A DNA stretch of 64,000 nucleotides from positions 1,849,001 through 1,913,000 of the forward strand of contig JAZARR010000164.1 of assembly GCA_037389465.1 (NCBI GenBank), in the 5' to 3' direction. The position numbers and the translations under genes are program-made. The notes beneath the pieces are model-generated. The model was given only the letters and a program-made list of their open reading frames with translations, searched no databases and was not told where the DNA came from. Source of the DNA: Baylisascaris procyonis. Lineage: Eukaryota; Nematoda; Chromadorea; Rhabditida; Ascarididae. Shown piece after piece: positions 29,501 through 41,172 of this stretch. Position 1 is the first letter of the stretch. Every line of letters begins with the position of its first letter.

Positions 29501-32500
29501 CGGCGTTGCCTTTCTGTTATCGCAATCCTTTATTTAAGCTTTAAAATGGACTCGAACTTTTGTGCCATTAAATTCTTCAGCATCACCATTACATTGCTTA
29601 GCGTACTAGCCTCAGATATGTAAGTGGAACTTCAATCGAGGATTATGGAGCGTTACACTCGCGACAGCAGCTAAATTCCACCATTCTACCTTACACTTAG
29701 GCTCCCAATTAATCATCATCACTCATTATGTTTACAGACTATTCCCTTCAAAGATTTCCGTCAACATATCCTCTGATAATAATTTCCTTTCGATAGAGTT
29801 CAGATGAATTGCTTTAAAAAATTGTTGGAAGCGCATATGTTGGCAACTCGCCGGTGAAGTTGATTGTACACAGTTCTCGATTTTGGTTGCGACTGAGAGA
29901 ATAATTCTTGGCTATTTCTTAATTGTTCCAGGATTTTGCGCTTATATTTGCCTTTCCAAATTACGATTCCTAAAGCACATTTTAATAACGTCATTTTTGT
30001 GTGTTTGCGTGAGTGCCTATCTCTTTGTCTTGCGAAAGTCTCCACACAAAGCCTCCGAAGCTAAAGTGAAGCAATTTAGTGCGTATAATATCCAACATAG
30101 GATGATCTTCTGTTTTATTTTTCAAATGATCCATCAACTTTGAAGAAAGTTGTGGACTCTCTAAGCGCCTAAAAACTTGCATCTAGCTCGCAATCACTAA
30201 GCTCGCAAAACAAATGGCGTACTGTAAAACAGGAACTAGTACGATATGCACTCTTGTACTTCGTTCAATTAATCACTTATTCGCATAAATGCCCCACAAA
30301 TGCGGAATAGTACATCCATTGCTTAGCTGATGCAACCGCTTCTGGAAACTTTCTACAGAAAATTCGATCGATATAAAGTGAAATTAGTGTCAAAATGCAC
30401 ACAAATTGTTGACACTCTCAATATCTATAAGTCTTTCGAGAACTGATGGATCAGACAATAGAATGTTATTCTGCGATTATCCCCCGCCATATTCTGCAAC
30501 TCGATGTTCATTTGTCATAGAGTTGAAGCCACAGACAGACAGTGGGGACACACACACGCACAAATATGGATGTGCAAAGTTATGCTATCGCCACGATGCG
30601 CCTCGCAACTGCAGTTTATGTAACGCAAAAGCGCATAAAACGAACCCCTTTGAAGGAGATTTGAATGTCACTCAAAAACAAATGCATATTTTTGCGTTCT
30701 TCTTTTATTTGTTGGCAATTCGTGGAGTGCTTTTTCAAAGAAATTTGGGAGAGTTTTGCAAAATTTTACATTCATAAACATTTCTGCTTTTTCTCAAACT
30801 TCCAATTTCCTACCAAATCGACGTTTTTTTTCTGCTTTCTGAGGACAACGCACCCTCCTTCCTTTTCCCAATTCGAAAATGTTGATGTGCTGTTGAACGT
30901 ATAAAAGATTTGAATAAGTTTTTGTTTCCGACATTTTATTTTAAATTTCAAATTTAAGTAACAATAAATGTTTCTGAAGGGAAATTTAAATTAGGTTCCA
31001 TAGGCAGATATCTATGTCGTCATCATTAAAACTCGTTATTCGTTCTTAATCCATTGTCCATCCGTTGTGCACATTAATAATTGCTTGTAAAAAAATTCTT
31101 GATTTCTTTCAATAGATACCAGCGAAAATTTCCGTTCATTCATTTACCCGCTGTTTATACTTAAAGAGAGTGTTCTTTAACCCATTTTGGCCAGTAAATG
31201 CGTGCATGCATCGTTTAAAAGAATTATGCTTCAGATTTTGACAAAATTTAGTATTAGGATGGGCAAAAAAAATTTGATGACAGAATTGGACGAAATTTTG
31301 ATGAATTTTTATGTTGGAATAGAATCCAACAAATTCCATGAGCACGATCGGGAGAAGTTTGTTGTCAATTCTGCAGCGCTTCAACTCTCAAGTGATCTTG
31401 CTACAGCACTAGAACATTGCACTAGTGGGATCTACTTGTGTTGATTGAGTTGATAGTGGTTGTGCTTTCCAGACTGTTGATTTTGATGAGTCGATTCATC
31501 AACAACTGACCTTTCAAAAATGCGCATAACTTTGAGACAGCTGCTACTAGGAATTTGCAGTGAACGCGATTCATACGGTGTGCTCGTCAGAGCATTCTTT
31601 TCTCGGATGTATCTCGTTTAAGGGAAAGCCTGAAGTGCTTTATATGCTCATGGCAGATGTTTGGTCTAACAAAGAAGTGCATTATAATAACATGTTTCTT
31701 TGCTAAACTTATCACTCATTATAGCCTCAGTGATCTCATGTGAAGCGTAAAAGAACCTAAGTAATCATAAATAATTTGATTGTTGTTCAGAGAAAACCTT
31801 TATAGATGCTTTGTATTTTTTCATAGAAATGCATCATGATGACGTCACATCGCGAGTAGTTTATTTCTTTATACTCATATATGTGTCTAGCGTCCGATAA
31901 TGAATGGCAGCGTTACTATTTGATGAATATAACCAGATCAATGATCGTTTTTTGCACCTAATCAGCTTGCTTCAAAAATTTTTTAAATCAAATTTTCTTT
32001 GCAGTCATCACGAGTGCTTTTCTCCATTAAAGCAGTAAAACTGGGGTGAAACTTACAAAGCATCTCAACATTACAAGTTTCATTTCTTCCAATGATGGAA
32101 TGAATTCGAGGAAAGTGAAGGATAAGTTCAAAAATGATGAATAAGTTGAAGAATAAGCAAAGCATTCAATAACAACTGCTAATCAATGCACTGGTTCACT
32201 AAGTGATATATTACTGCGTGTGTTGTTGTATTGTTGCCACTCATGTTTTAGTTGTTCTGTTGTGTAGACAGACGGCTGTCCTATAGCATCAGCTTGCGAA
32301 CTCTTGATGCACTGTTATAATTTCTACCAGTTTACGTTGGTTTGAAAACGAGTGTTCATGTATCATATATCATAAACTTTTTCACTAATGCAATATCTTA
32401 CCATAATATATTGAGATGGCTAGAAGGTGGGGGTTGGCAATTTTTCTGGTAATTTCTTGCCATTCTTCCGTAAAGTACGGTAAGACACCTCTAATCATAG

Positions 32501-35003
32501 AATTTTGTCTTCAGGAAAGCTTAGGTTGTGTTCGAGATCCAGGCTGTACAATGCCTGACCTTTGAACCATCCAACCAAAGTGTCGGCTTTCTCTTCATTC
32601 AAGAATTTTTCCTATAATAGTGCACACAAGTTATATTGCTTATGAGTGTGATGTTTTGCTAAGTTATTTTGGAGATGTTCGCTGATCACACTGCTTCTGA
32701 TGTGATGCATCCAAACAGCGATCACATGTGATCCAGGAGCACCACAAAAAGTTTTCCGTCTAAAATTTTCCTAAAAGTCGTATAAGGGACTTAATAACCT
32801 TTGATGACATACAGCTGAATTCAATCGATTCGGTCATTTTGTTTTCTATTCGCCGATTGATTCAGCGGATGATGGAGAGTTGAAGGATGGTCGAAGATTA
32901 TGCCGATGGCTTGAAGTAGGATTAATCCTGAGCTTAAGTGAAGGCAGTTAGTTAAAAAGAGTTGCCGAAGTCGGTCATATTGGCCGAATTTTAGACATCG
33001 CTGGCTGTTACGACATCAGGGAAGCTTTCAGATGACGGAATGCTGTAAGTGCCTACACTTAATGAAAGAGCTTTTTTGTCGCATGTCAGTGATTGCATAG
33101 AAGCATGGAACGTTTCATAGCGGCACATATAAAGCCAGACTCTCAGTGTAACTTTTGACCGTTGTGACCACTCTTATCATATGTTCATAAATTCACTGTA
33201 ATCGAATAAACGGTTGGCTCACTTGGTTGAGATTTAATTTCCATCTTCGTGGCGTTTTTTTCAATCTGTTCGCGATCACAGCTTTTGCTCATTGCTTTGA
33301 ATCTCTCCTTTCTCTCATAATATGAAACATCTTGTTGTTTAGCAATATATACCAGGAAACCATCAGTATCGTTTGTTGTTTTCCTTGAATATGTCTTAAA
33401 GCCTTTTGTTCTTGCCTCCAGAACTTATTTTTCTTCCAGTGAAAACAAATTTTCTTGAATATTTCAACTTATCTCACTCAATTGGGAAAATACGCAAAGA
33501 TTTGTTTTAGTAAAACAAAAGTTTTTTGAATTTAAACGTGATTGGTGAGACTTTTCTTCACTATTAACACATCTTTCGGATGTATTACAATAGCAAAAAA
33601 CTGATGGAACATCTAATCTAGAATATGACAAGCCGGAAACAGAACGATGATCAAAGATCAGTTGTTTTTAGTATGATCAGAAGCGAGATTTTGCCGAAAA
33701 GCCTAGATGTGGTATTTGTTGGCATCATCTGCTTTGAGAAAAAGATATTCCTAAGGTTGAGCTATAAATCTCGAGGATAAGTTTCTGGGGGGTGTGTATC
33801 AAAGGCGGAACCGTGAATGATGTGGAATTTTTTTGATTTTTTTTTTTTTTTTTTTTTTTTGAGAAGAGAGATCGCCAACTTTTTCAACTTTTCTATGCTC
33901 ATAAGGTGGATGCTCAATCTACAACAAACGCTTCTTCGAACTTCTTGCGAAGAAATTTTTGAGCTTTTTGCTGCGTTTAATAAATTCTGACTGCGTTTTA
34001 AAATTTCTGCGATCTTTCAAATTTTTATAAATAGTTTGCATTGTCCCGTTCTTAAACTGCCTTTAATTGCATGGCTATAGTGAGAGGATTTGTAGTCGGA
34101 AGGGACTAGTAATTTTTTTGGGTATGGCAGGAGGATGTGAAATGTGTAAAATTGAAGGTATCTTAAAATCGGGTAAGAGTCCCGAAAATGGAGGCAAATA
34201 ATCAAAGGGGGAAAGAAATCGTTATGCGAAGCCTTTCTAAGTGAACGAAAAAGACAACAAGGAGTAGAGGGTTGCGAACATTAGAAAATTTACTTCGGAA
34301 CAAACTAATATTAACATGGAGATATCTGTTGAAGGTTCTTGAACTTGTTTTTGAAAAGAATGGCGCTTGAATTTTCTTTGAAAAGTTTTTCATCGATATA
34401 CTCCTACAAGTTCATAATATTATGATTTTTTTGCACTGGATTTATTTTCCAATGTTTTCTAGCCTGTCCACTCGTTTTCATTCGAGTATAAGCTAAAAGC
34501 TAGGCCAGTAAGTTCAAACAAGGAATTATGATTTATGCAAGAATTCAGGCACACTTCAAAAATGAACGGGCAACCCGGGCAGATTGTATTATAGAAAGAG
34601 GTGAGGAAATTATGCTGGAAATTCCAACAACAGGCTTCCCATCTAAGCATTATGGTACAGACAGATCAACAACAGCATACTGCAGCCATTCAGTTGAGAT
34701 CTGTTCAATAACCGAACGATTGCTCATGAACCCAAAAATGCTTGCGAGCAGAAGTCTTTAGCAAGCACAATTAGCATATTGTGTGTGCTATGCTTCTATT
34801 TAGCTTGTGCTTATTGTACGCAGAAGGTCACACATCCTCGACTGAATACCTCTAGCTAACAAAGGCACTGTGTTACAATAGCACATTTCTTTGTTATACC
34901 TAATGTGTTATGTTCCAATACTTTCAACACGATTTCCGCATTGTTCCAAATGTTCAACATGTGCGAAATAAATGATTAGTCGAAGAGTGTTTACATCGAG
35001 AAG

Positions 35004-35010
35004 CTTGCAG
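35004..35010 (+). promoter_or_regulatory. Probable trans-splice acceptor of the LAPTM4-like gene
   Basis: The string GCTTGCAG ends 8 nt upstream of the ATG at 35019. In nematodes a 3' splice site a few bases before the first ATG, with no matching upstream exon, usually marks spliced-leader addition. This is inferred from position; an unrecognised upstream 5' UTR exon would look the same. Confidence 0.45.
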
Positions 35011-35018
35011 GTGGTGGG

Positions 35019-37385
35019 ATGGATTTTGACCCTCATCATCCGAAATGGCAGTGCTGTTGTTGCCATCTGGCATGTGGTTTGAAGATTTTGGCTGCAGTGG
35101 AGATTAGCATCGCAACTTTAATTGCTGTTCTTTCCGCTTACAGTACATTCGCTACTGCATTAAAGAATCCGGTCAGTATTTCAGTCTTTTCCACTGAATG
35201 CAGTGGCCTACGATTAAGAAGTCGCTTATCGACTGGTAGAGCCAAATATATCAGCAATTGTAATGCAATAGCGTATTAAGTTATAGTCACGCAAATAATA
35301 TGAAAAAGCTTGACAAAGGTTCCTTCAAACAACTATAACTACGCACATTTTGAAAAGAGGACGTTGATGGCTTCACCGCGAATCTGCATCAATCCGCAGG
35401 CAATGATCGTTTGCAGCTCTGATTGTATAACGTCTAGTATCGGTTTACACCCCTCAGTAACAATTTTCTCGGCCCATCTTGCAGTGGAATCTCTCATAAA
35501 GTTTTCTCTTTATGAGAGCGTGATTTGATTTTGTTTCACTTTCTAAAATATTCCTTGTGCTTTATTTCGTTGAGCTCTTTATCACTTTCTAGGCAGAACT
35601 TTCTTGGTTCGAAGTATTACTCGTACCGATATGTGTTTTGTGTGCCGTCACATCTGGTCTTCTAATCGCTGGAATTCAGCAACGAAATGTGAGCATTAAT
35701 TATTTCATTTAACAAGAATATTCATTCAAGTTTATTTTTATGAGATGAATATCTTCAGCCATAAATTGCTTCCAACTTTTTTCCAATTTTTTCAGGGAAC
35801 ATAATCTATAATCCTTCAGGTTCTATTTATCACCGCTTTAATGGTCGTCTATCAAACAAGAAAAAAATGACGTCAAAAAAGCAGAAAAAATGCTTTCGAA
35901 AAGTCCACTCGGAATCAACAAAATAAAATATTCCGTTTCAAAAAAAAAAAAGAAAAATGAGCAGACCATTGCATTAGATGATTTCAAAAGAATGATGGAG
36001 TTAATTTGCCTGGATATTAATTATGACTATGGGCGATGCACCTTGAACAGTTGAAAAAACATAAACGCTTTTTTTAGCACAGACCAAACGCAGTTTTTCC
36101 TCGGAATAACACAGCGGTCAAGGGAAATGTGGGTTTTGTCTTAGCTGAGTACATTCTGTCTACATTCTATGTTTTCTTACTTATGTCATAAAAGTGACAT
36201 TTTTGAAGGCGACCCTTATGTATCCAACACTTGCTGCGAGAGCGATCTTCGTGGCGTTTGTGCAAGCATTTGGTGTGTCGACTGTTGTGCGGCCACATAC
36301 AACTACTTCTGTTGAGACGACAGAAGCCGTCCATGAAAACGGCAAATGGAAATCAAACATATTTCGAGAACAACATGTTAGCCGTACTTTCGATAAACAT
36401 CGAAGACGTTATGTCTTATTTAGGGTGTTTCGCTATATTTTGGGCCATGATGCATTACTTCCGACGATCTTAGTTCATTCCTCCCATTTACTGAGGAGTG
36501 TATTAAGAAGAATTTCGAGATTCATATTGTAGAAAGTGAAAAAAATATCGTTTTCCCTTCCGTTGATAAAAAGTGTGGGTAGAAAGGTACACATAAATTT
36601 ATAAACTCCATAGCCTATGAATTCGCATGCTATAAAGCATCGAGCCTGCTCAAAAGTTATATGGCACGAGTAAACATTAGCCAAGTCACAGGTGACGGAC
36701 TGAAACATGTAAGCTAGATTGAAGCATCTAACAAAAACTCATCGATCATGAGCCAAATTCTTGACAACGTTCGAGGCAAATATAGGTGATATTTATTCTT
36801 CATGCTTGTTCTGTTCCTTTTCCGTCCATTTTGCCTCAAAAAATCTTGCGAATTTATAATTTATGAGGATTTTATTCGACTTTGTATGATGAACTTTTTA
36901 TTGTGCATGATGGTAAAGAACTTAAACATAATTAGTCGAAGAAGCGGAAATGGATATAGGAAGTGGTAATAAAAAATTCATTCATATTGTTTTAATTATC
37001 GCAAAATTAATAACACGAAGGAAGGCCAAAATATCATGAAGAAAGCCAAATGTTAGTGACAGGAACAGTATTGCAATCATTCGCAGCGTGTACTTATAGA
37101 TAAATGAATTTTACCTCATATAGATAAATAAATGAATATGACTTTAAAATAATTGATGAGACGTGCACATAGTTGAGCATCGAAACAAACTGCTTCCAGA
37201 ATCCCATCAATGAAGAACCATCGGTAGCACTGCGGCTAGTATTTCTCACGTTCTTGATGATCTTCATCTCGATCTTCGCCTTCTATACAATCTATTTGGT
37301 GGTTCGTTGCACTCGATTCATCAACGCATACCGACGGCTCGAAATTAGACGGCAATCACTTCTGATTGCCGGTCAGATCGGTTAG
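35019..37385 (+). CDS. LAPTM4-like four-pass membrane protein
   Basis: Four exons: 35019-35171, 35593-35688, 36209-36376 and 37173-37385 (or 37200-37385, same phase). All junctions are phase 0 and the product is about 200-209 residues. The N-terminus DFDPHHPKWQCCCCHLACG resembles the RCCGCCHVRTG start of LAPTM4 proteins. TM1 lies at residues about 27-47, TM2 in exon 2, and TM3 at the start of exon 3 after QQRNATLMYP. A hydrophilic loop follows, then TM4 in the last exon ending VVRCTRFIN, like the CVWNCYKYIN end of LAPTM4. LAPTM proteins sit in late endosome and lysosome membranes and sort transporters and receptors; nematodes have many related short four-pass proteins. The tail after TM4 is basic and lacks the PY motifs of vertebrate LAPTM4. 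Exon 3 uses an AAG acceptor (TTTTGAAG). The exon 3 donor and the last acceptor are the least certain points. Confidence 0.65.
35820..35870 (+). other. Possible alternative last exon of the LAPTM4-like gene
   Basis: After the acceptor ATCCTTCAG (ending 35819), phase 0 reading from exon 2 gives 16 mostly hydrophobic residues, VLFITALMVVYQTRKK, and a TGA at 35868-35870. Joined to exon 2 this would give a shorter protein ending in a third membrane-like segment with a basic cap. It may equally be a chance reading in an intron. Confidence 0.2.
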
Positions 37386-39200
37386 TCAAATATTTATCTC
37401 TTGGTTTCGTTATCTGTTTTTACCAAGCTGCAACGAGCAAGTACTTTCAATTCATAACTACATGATGATGTTGCGTTATGGTTACTGCGATGGAAGATTC
37501 ACAAATATTTTTATACTCTTTTTGAATGTCCCATCGAACGCATTTCTTTAGCATTTTTTAATTCTTGCTTCTTTTTTTAAGTTCACAACCAGCCATACAT
37601 TTTTCAACGTAGGCTAAAAGCTGAGGATCATTTAACATTCACTGTAATTTTCGTTACACTACTGGGACATTGAGCTGTACACATCTATGGCAGATTCTGT
37701 GCATGCAGTGCTTCTTCAGTCAGTGTTAGTAGTGCTGTCAAAGCGAACTGTGATCGTTTCTTGTTTACTGAAATACAGCTTGGAAAGCCATGTACGTCAG
37801 GATTTATTGCAAGTACAGGACACGGAAATCTCCAGAATGGTACTGTACAAACTCTTACATCTGCAACAGTTTGCTAGGAACTCCATTGCTCGACGTTTAT
37901 TCTTATTCAGTTTCGCCTTTTTTCCGGCGATATTTTCCACCTACTTCTGGAAATAAGTTTTCTTATGAGCAACTTATTTTTAGCTCATCTTTAAAAAAAC
38001 AAAGTATGACAACCGAGTACACTCGAACAAGTGTAATTTTGCTGAAGTTGCGATGAGAAGAACCATTTAAAAAATTGTCGAATTCATAAGAAAAAACTGG
38101 AGGAAAATACTCTGAACGTTCATGGGAACTCTCAGTATACATCCGCTATCAAAATACGTAAAAGAATATTATGTTGAAAAAGTTTTTCTTCCATTATTCG
38201 GTTTGAACGAATAGAAGTATTATCAAAGATAAATAATACAGATGTCAATACAACAGTATCATAAACAATGCAGCTGCTGTTAACAACACATCTTTATGCT
38301 TTAACTGGCTGAAGAATGTGTATGACCTAATTTGAAAAAAAAGAAAGTCTATTGCTGAGGATAGAAAAATTTTGGAGGGCAGAAAATAAATGAGGTCGAT
38401 TCTATTCGATTTGCAAATAATGATACCGTTCTATCTATCATACGTTTTTGCAGCGTTTTTCTGCAGAAACTTCACAGCAAACTAAATGCAAACCGGAACG
38501 AATTTATGGATGGAAATTTCCAGAAAACTCATATAAGAAGCGATTAGTGGCATAGGAAAACGCAATATTTGACATTACAGCATTGTTCTTAGGTCATTTT
38601 TATAATCGGTTCACCTAGTGAATGGCACTGCAAAGGTGTTTATCAAACCATCTTCCCTCCTCTCCCTCTTCCCCCTCCCCCTCTCCCCACTTCACCCACT
38701 CGCCCAAATTTTTCGCTCACTGATTTCCAAAAACATCTCTCATCTGTGCATAATCTAAGCAAAAATGAGCTGAAACTTTTCCCGTCATTCATGGAGAAAC
38801 TTTTCTTGCATGATTTGTTCGTGGCCTTTTCTACTTGTTGATAAGTTGATATGACGAAAGACAGTGGTTGGTTGTCGAACCTCATGACGTCATCGGGAAA
38901 ACTGTAGAACCATAAACAATGTTCACGATGAGTGCAGTAGCGTTTTACGTTCTCGAATTTCGAGCTCTCATATAACAGTAGTTAGTTATAAGAAGGGGGT
39001 TGTTTAGGAAATTAGAAGGAAGGGAAACCGAGCAGTTAATTACGTAAATTAAAGGGAAAGTTCGCTATAGTTGTTAAAAAGAAGGGGAGAGATAGGAAAA
39101 GTGAGGAAGAGAAGAAAACTCGACGGGGATGGGAGGGAATGTGGAGATAAAGCAAGATGTGAGTTTAAAATGAAACAGAATGAGAGATTATTGAAGAAGT
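37386..39200. other. Intergenic, nothing confident
   Basis: AT-rich sequence between the LAPTM4-like gene and the Penelope-like relic. An 89-codon plus-strand open frame (37687-37956) resembles nothing I know. A C/T-rich tract lies at about 38650-38700 and a CRE-like TGACGTCA at 38885-38892. No gene is assigned. Confidence 0.45.
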
Positions 39201-39210
39201 CTAGGAGCTT

Positions 39211-40300
39211 TCACCGTTGACTCTTTTTTGGTAGACACTTTGAGCGTTCATGAGGTTCTTCACTCACGCGATAAGCACATAACTTATGAGCCTTCTCATA
39301 TGATGATAGGTTGTTTACATACCCATATATGGTTTCAGGGTAGGGTTTCTCGTGTTCCATAATGCGGACTTGTAATGACCGGTCGCATCCACCAACAAAA
39401 CTTTTCAAACACTTGCTTATCAGTTCATAAATAAGCCGAGTCTTTATGCATGAAGCAAGTTTGTTGAAATAAACAAATAGCTCAATGCTTTTAAGTGTAA
39501 TGTTTATCGTAAATGCGTAACGACGTCAACTTCATTTAAAGCTACGTTAGGAAAATAATACAACATTTACTGCTAAGTTACCGAAGCGGATTAATTTTTT
39601 TAACGGCTCATCTGAAACGATTGAGAACAATTTGGATCTGGACTGAGATGCTATCCTCACCTCAATTATGCCCGCAACATCTATATTTGCAAAACCTGCT
39701 TCCATCATAGTTGGGCTGTAGATTGCGCTTCGGACTGTGCAATCAAACTCAGCTCCACCAAACTTTTCATGTCACTCATTGTTTTCTACCTATCCAGCAC
39801 ATTCACTTTCACGGACAATCCGAATATTTCTGGTGACAGTTCGCGATGGCAAATGATCATGAATTTACGCTCATGTATAGCGACAAGGCAGCTGAGAAAC
39901 GTGAGCCATCCATCTTCAGGTGTTTTGCAATGAGCTTGATCGAATTATAGCAGCTGTTCAGTAATCCGATATATTCTCCACTATCCTTCTTCCTGCTAGT
40001 GTGGATTGAAATATTTTCTTATAGTTCAATCGATCAACTGCAGAACACTAAGGTCGAACTCATCTCCGATGAACTTATCACGTTTAGATCCTAACTTATC
40101 ACGGCTAGATCCGATCAACCCACTCTTTGAGAGAATGGCTATTCCAAAAACAGAACAACCGATCATGCAGGAAAAGGCAATAATGGAACCCCGTCCCGTA
40201 GAAAATACTGTTGAGGGTGTAAGTGGGATTGAATTGGCCTCCCACTCATGGTATCATTTTTGTCCGATCATATTCGCCATCAGAAACTCAACCCGTTCCA
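39211..40300 (-). mobile_element. Probable Penelope-like element relic with GIY-YIG end
   Basis: In one minus-strand frame, about 39475-39340, translation gives RLIYELISKCLKSFVGG then CDRSLQVRIMEHEK. This follows the GIY-YIG nuclease pattern: (G)IY, about ten residues, YVG, then RSL..R..EH. Penelope-like retroelements carry such a nuclease after their reverse transcriptase. Further upstream on the same strand (about 40235-40190) a frame reads RDGVPLLPF, which could be the decayed RT motif DGVPMGSP. About 39900-39960 gives LNSCYNSIKLI, reminiscent of the segment before the thumb. Stops and frameshifts are frequent. A 21-bp tandem repeat lies at 40072-40113. The GIY-YIG match is fair; the RT match is weak. 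Confidence 0.45.
40072..40113. repeat. 21-bp tandem duplication
   Basis: Two head-to-tail copies of AACTTATCACG plus a variable dinucleotide plus TAGATCC lie at 40072-40092 and 40093-40113, with three mismatches. They are within the probable Penelope-like relic. Confidence 0.8.
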
Positions 40301-41079
40301 GTTGACTATCTGTCAGCCGCATTGCAGTAACTCTACCACTTAACCTTAAAAAGGGCTGATGTCCTTGCATCACTTGAACTTTCAACAAACCTGCCTCATG
40401 CATGAGGACTGGGCGTATTTTTTAATTGACACGGAAGCATCTGTAAACTTACGTGGAGGAGTGCTGCCGGTTATTGTAAACCGTTGAACAAACCCCGTCT
40501 CAAATCTTATGTGAATAAGCGAACAACCCGTCATCGTAAAGGGAAGCACATGGGTAATGTGCATATTGTAAAGGTGAAGAGCTGTGTGAATTCCAATAGT
40601 ATGACGAGGAAGCGCGTGTCAAAAGCAGCACAAATCCAAAATTTTCTTGTAGAAACGAAAAAGAATCGGCGGAACCATTTAGGTTGTTTGAATAAGCTCA
40701 TCGATTGTCTTCCCCTCCCCCTCTCCCCAATCTCTTTTCTTCAGTTTTCTTTCACCTGTTTTTTCTTTTTCTATTTCCTGTTTTTTCTTTTTCTCTTTTC
40801 TGTTTAAGGTTTCTATGACTCCGCCCAACTAATATAATCAACTTTCTATCTAACTTGCGTAGTTACTACCCCTCATTCTCTTGGAATTTAAGAACGTAGA
40901 TACGCCCACCGCATTCCTCGTGAACATTGTTTGCAATTTTCCTGTTGATGGCATAAGATGTCGAAATGTCGAAGGTCAACCATTCTATCTTCGTCGTCGT
41001 GCCTTTTGCCATTCATTAAGAACAACGCCTGCTTCTTGTCATCTAATACTGCAACATAAATTAGTGAACACTTTTGCAG

Positions 41080-41172
41080 ATCCGGAAACTACATGTTCAG
41101 GAACACGTCGAACATCACGAGTCTCAAGAAGCTCGCGAAATTCTTGAGTCAATTATTAATGCAACATATGTG
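41080..41172 (+). other. Unassigned candidate exon, amphipathic acidic segment
   Basis: After the good acceptor CTTTTGCAG (ending 41079) a phase 0 frame of 31 codons reads IRKLHVQEHVEHHESQEAR and continues ILESIINATYV to a GT at 41173 (GTGTGC). The composition looks protein-like, with a helix-forming heptad pattern. I cannot link it to a known family or to a neighbouring exon, and the length is short enough for chance. Confidence 0.25.

Larger units (their letters stand above)
17641..35003. other. Long gene-poor interval, no gene recognised
   Basis: About 17 kb of AT-rich sequence on which I could place no confident exon on either strand. Open frames up to 123 codons exist (for example 30406-30777), but their length is expected by chance and they lack family resemblance. 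Contents seen: short direct repeats near 20.6 kb, an (ATTT)n run at about 23557-23587, a distinct block at about 24480-24720 with a short inverted repeat, a CRE-like TGACGTCA at 31840-31847, and a poly-T run near 33838-33860. Very diverged genes or non-coding RNAs could be missed by eye. Confidence 0.5.

Noticed and set aside
30406..30777. 123-codon open frame rich in Cys and Thr
   Set aside because: Begins at a TTG, contains CA-repeat-derived HTH strings and no recognisable domain; consistent with chance.
31187..31444. Overlapping open frames on both strands near 31.1-31.4 kb
   Set aside because: Mirror-image openness from AT-rich codons, no splice signals in phase and no homology.
40130..40260. 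A minus-strand frame (TGRGSIIAFSCMIGC) that looks like a K+ channel pore helix region
   Set aside because: The selectivity filter is absent and the surrounding frame has stops; another frame here fits a decayed reverse transcriptase better, and neither is strong.
40405..40460. FLIDTEASVNL on the plus strand, like a retroelement aspartic protease DTGAS motif
   Set aside because: Only one short motif with G changed to E, stops close by, and no gag, RT or integrase around it on that strand.
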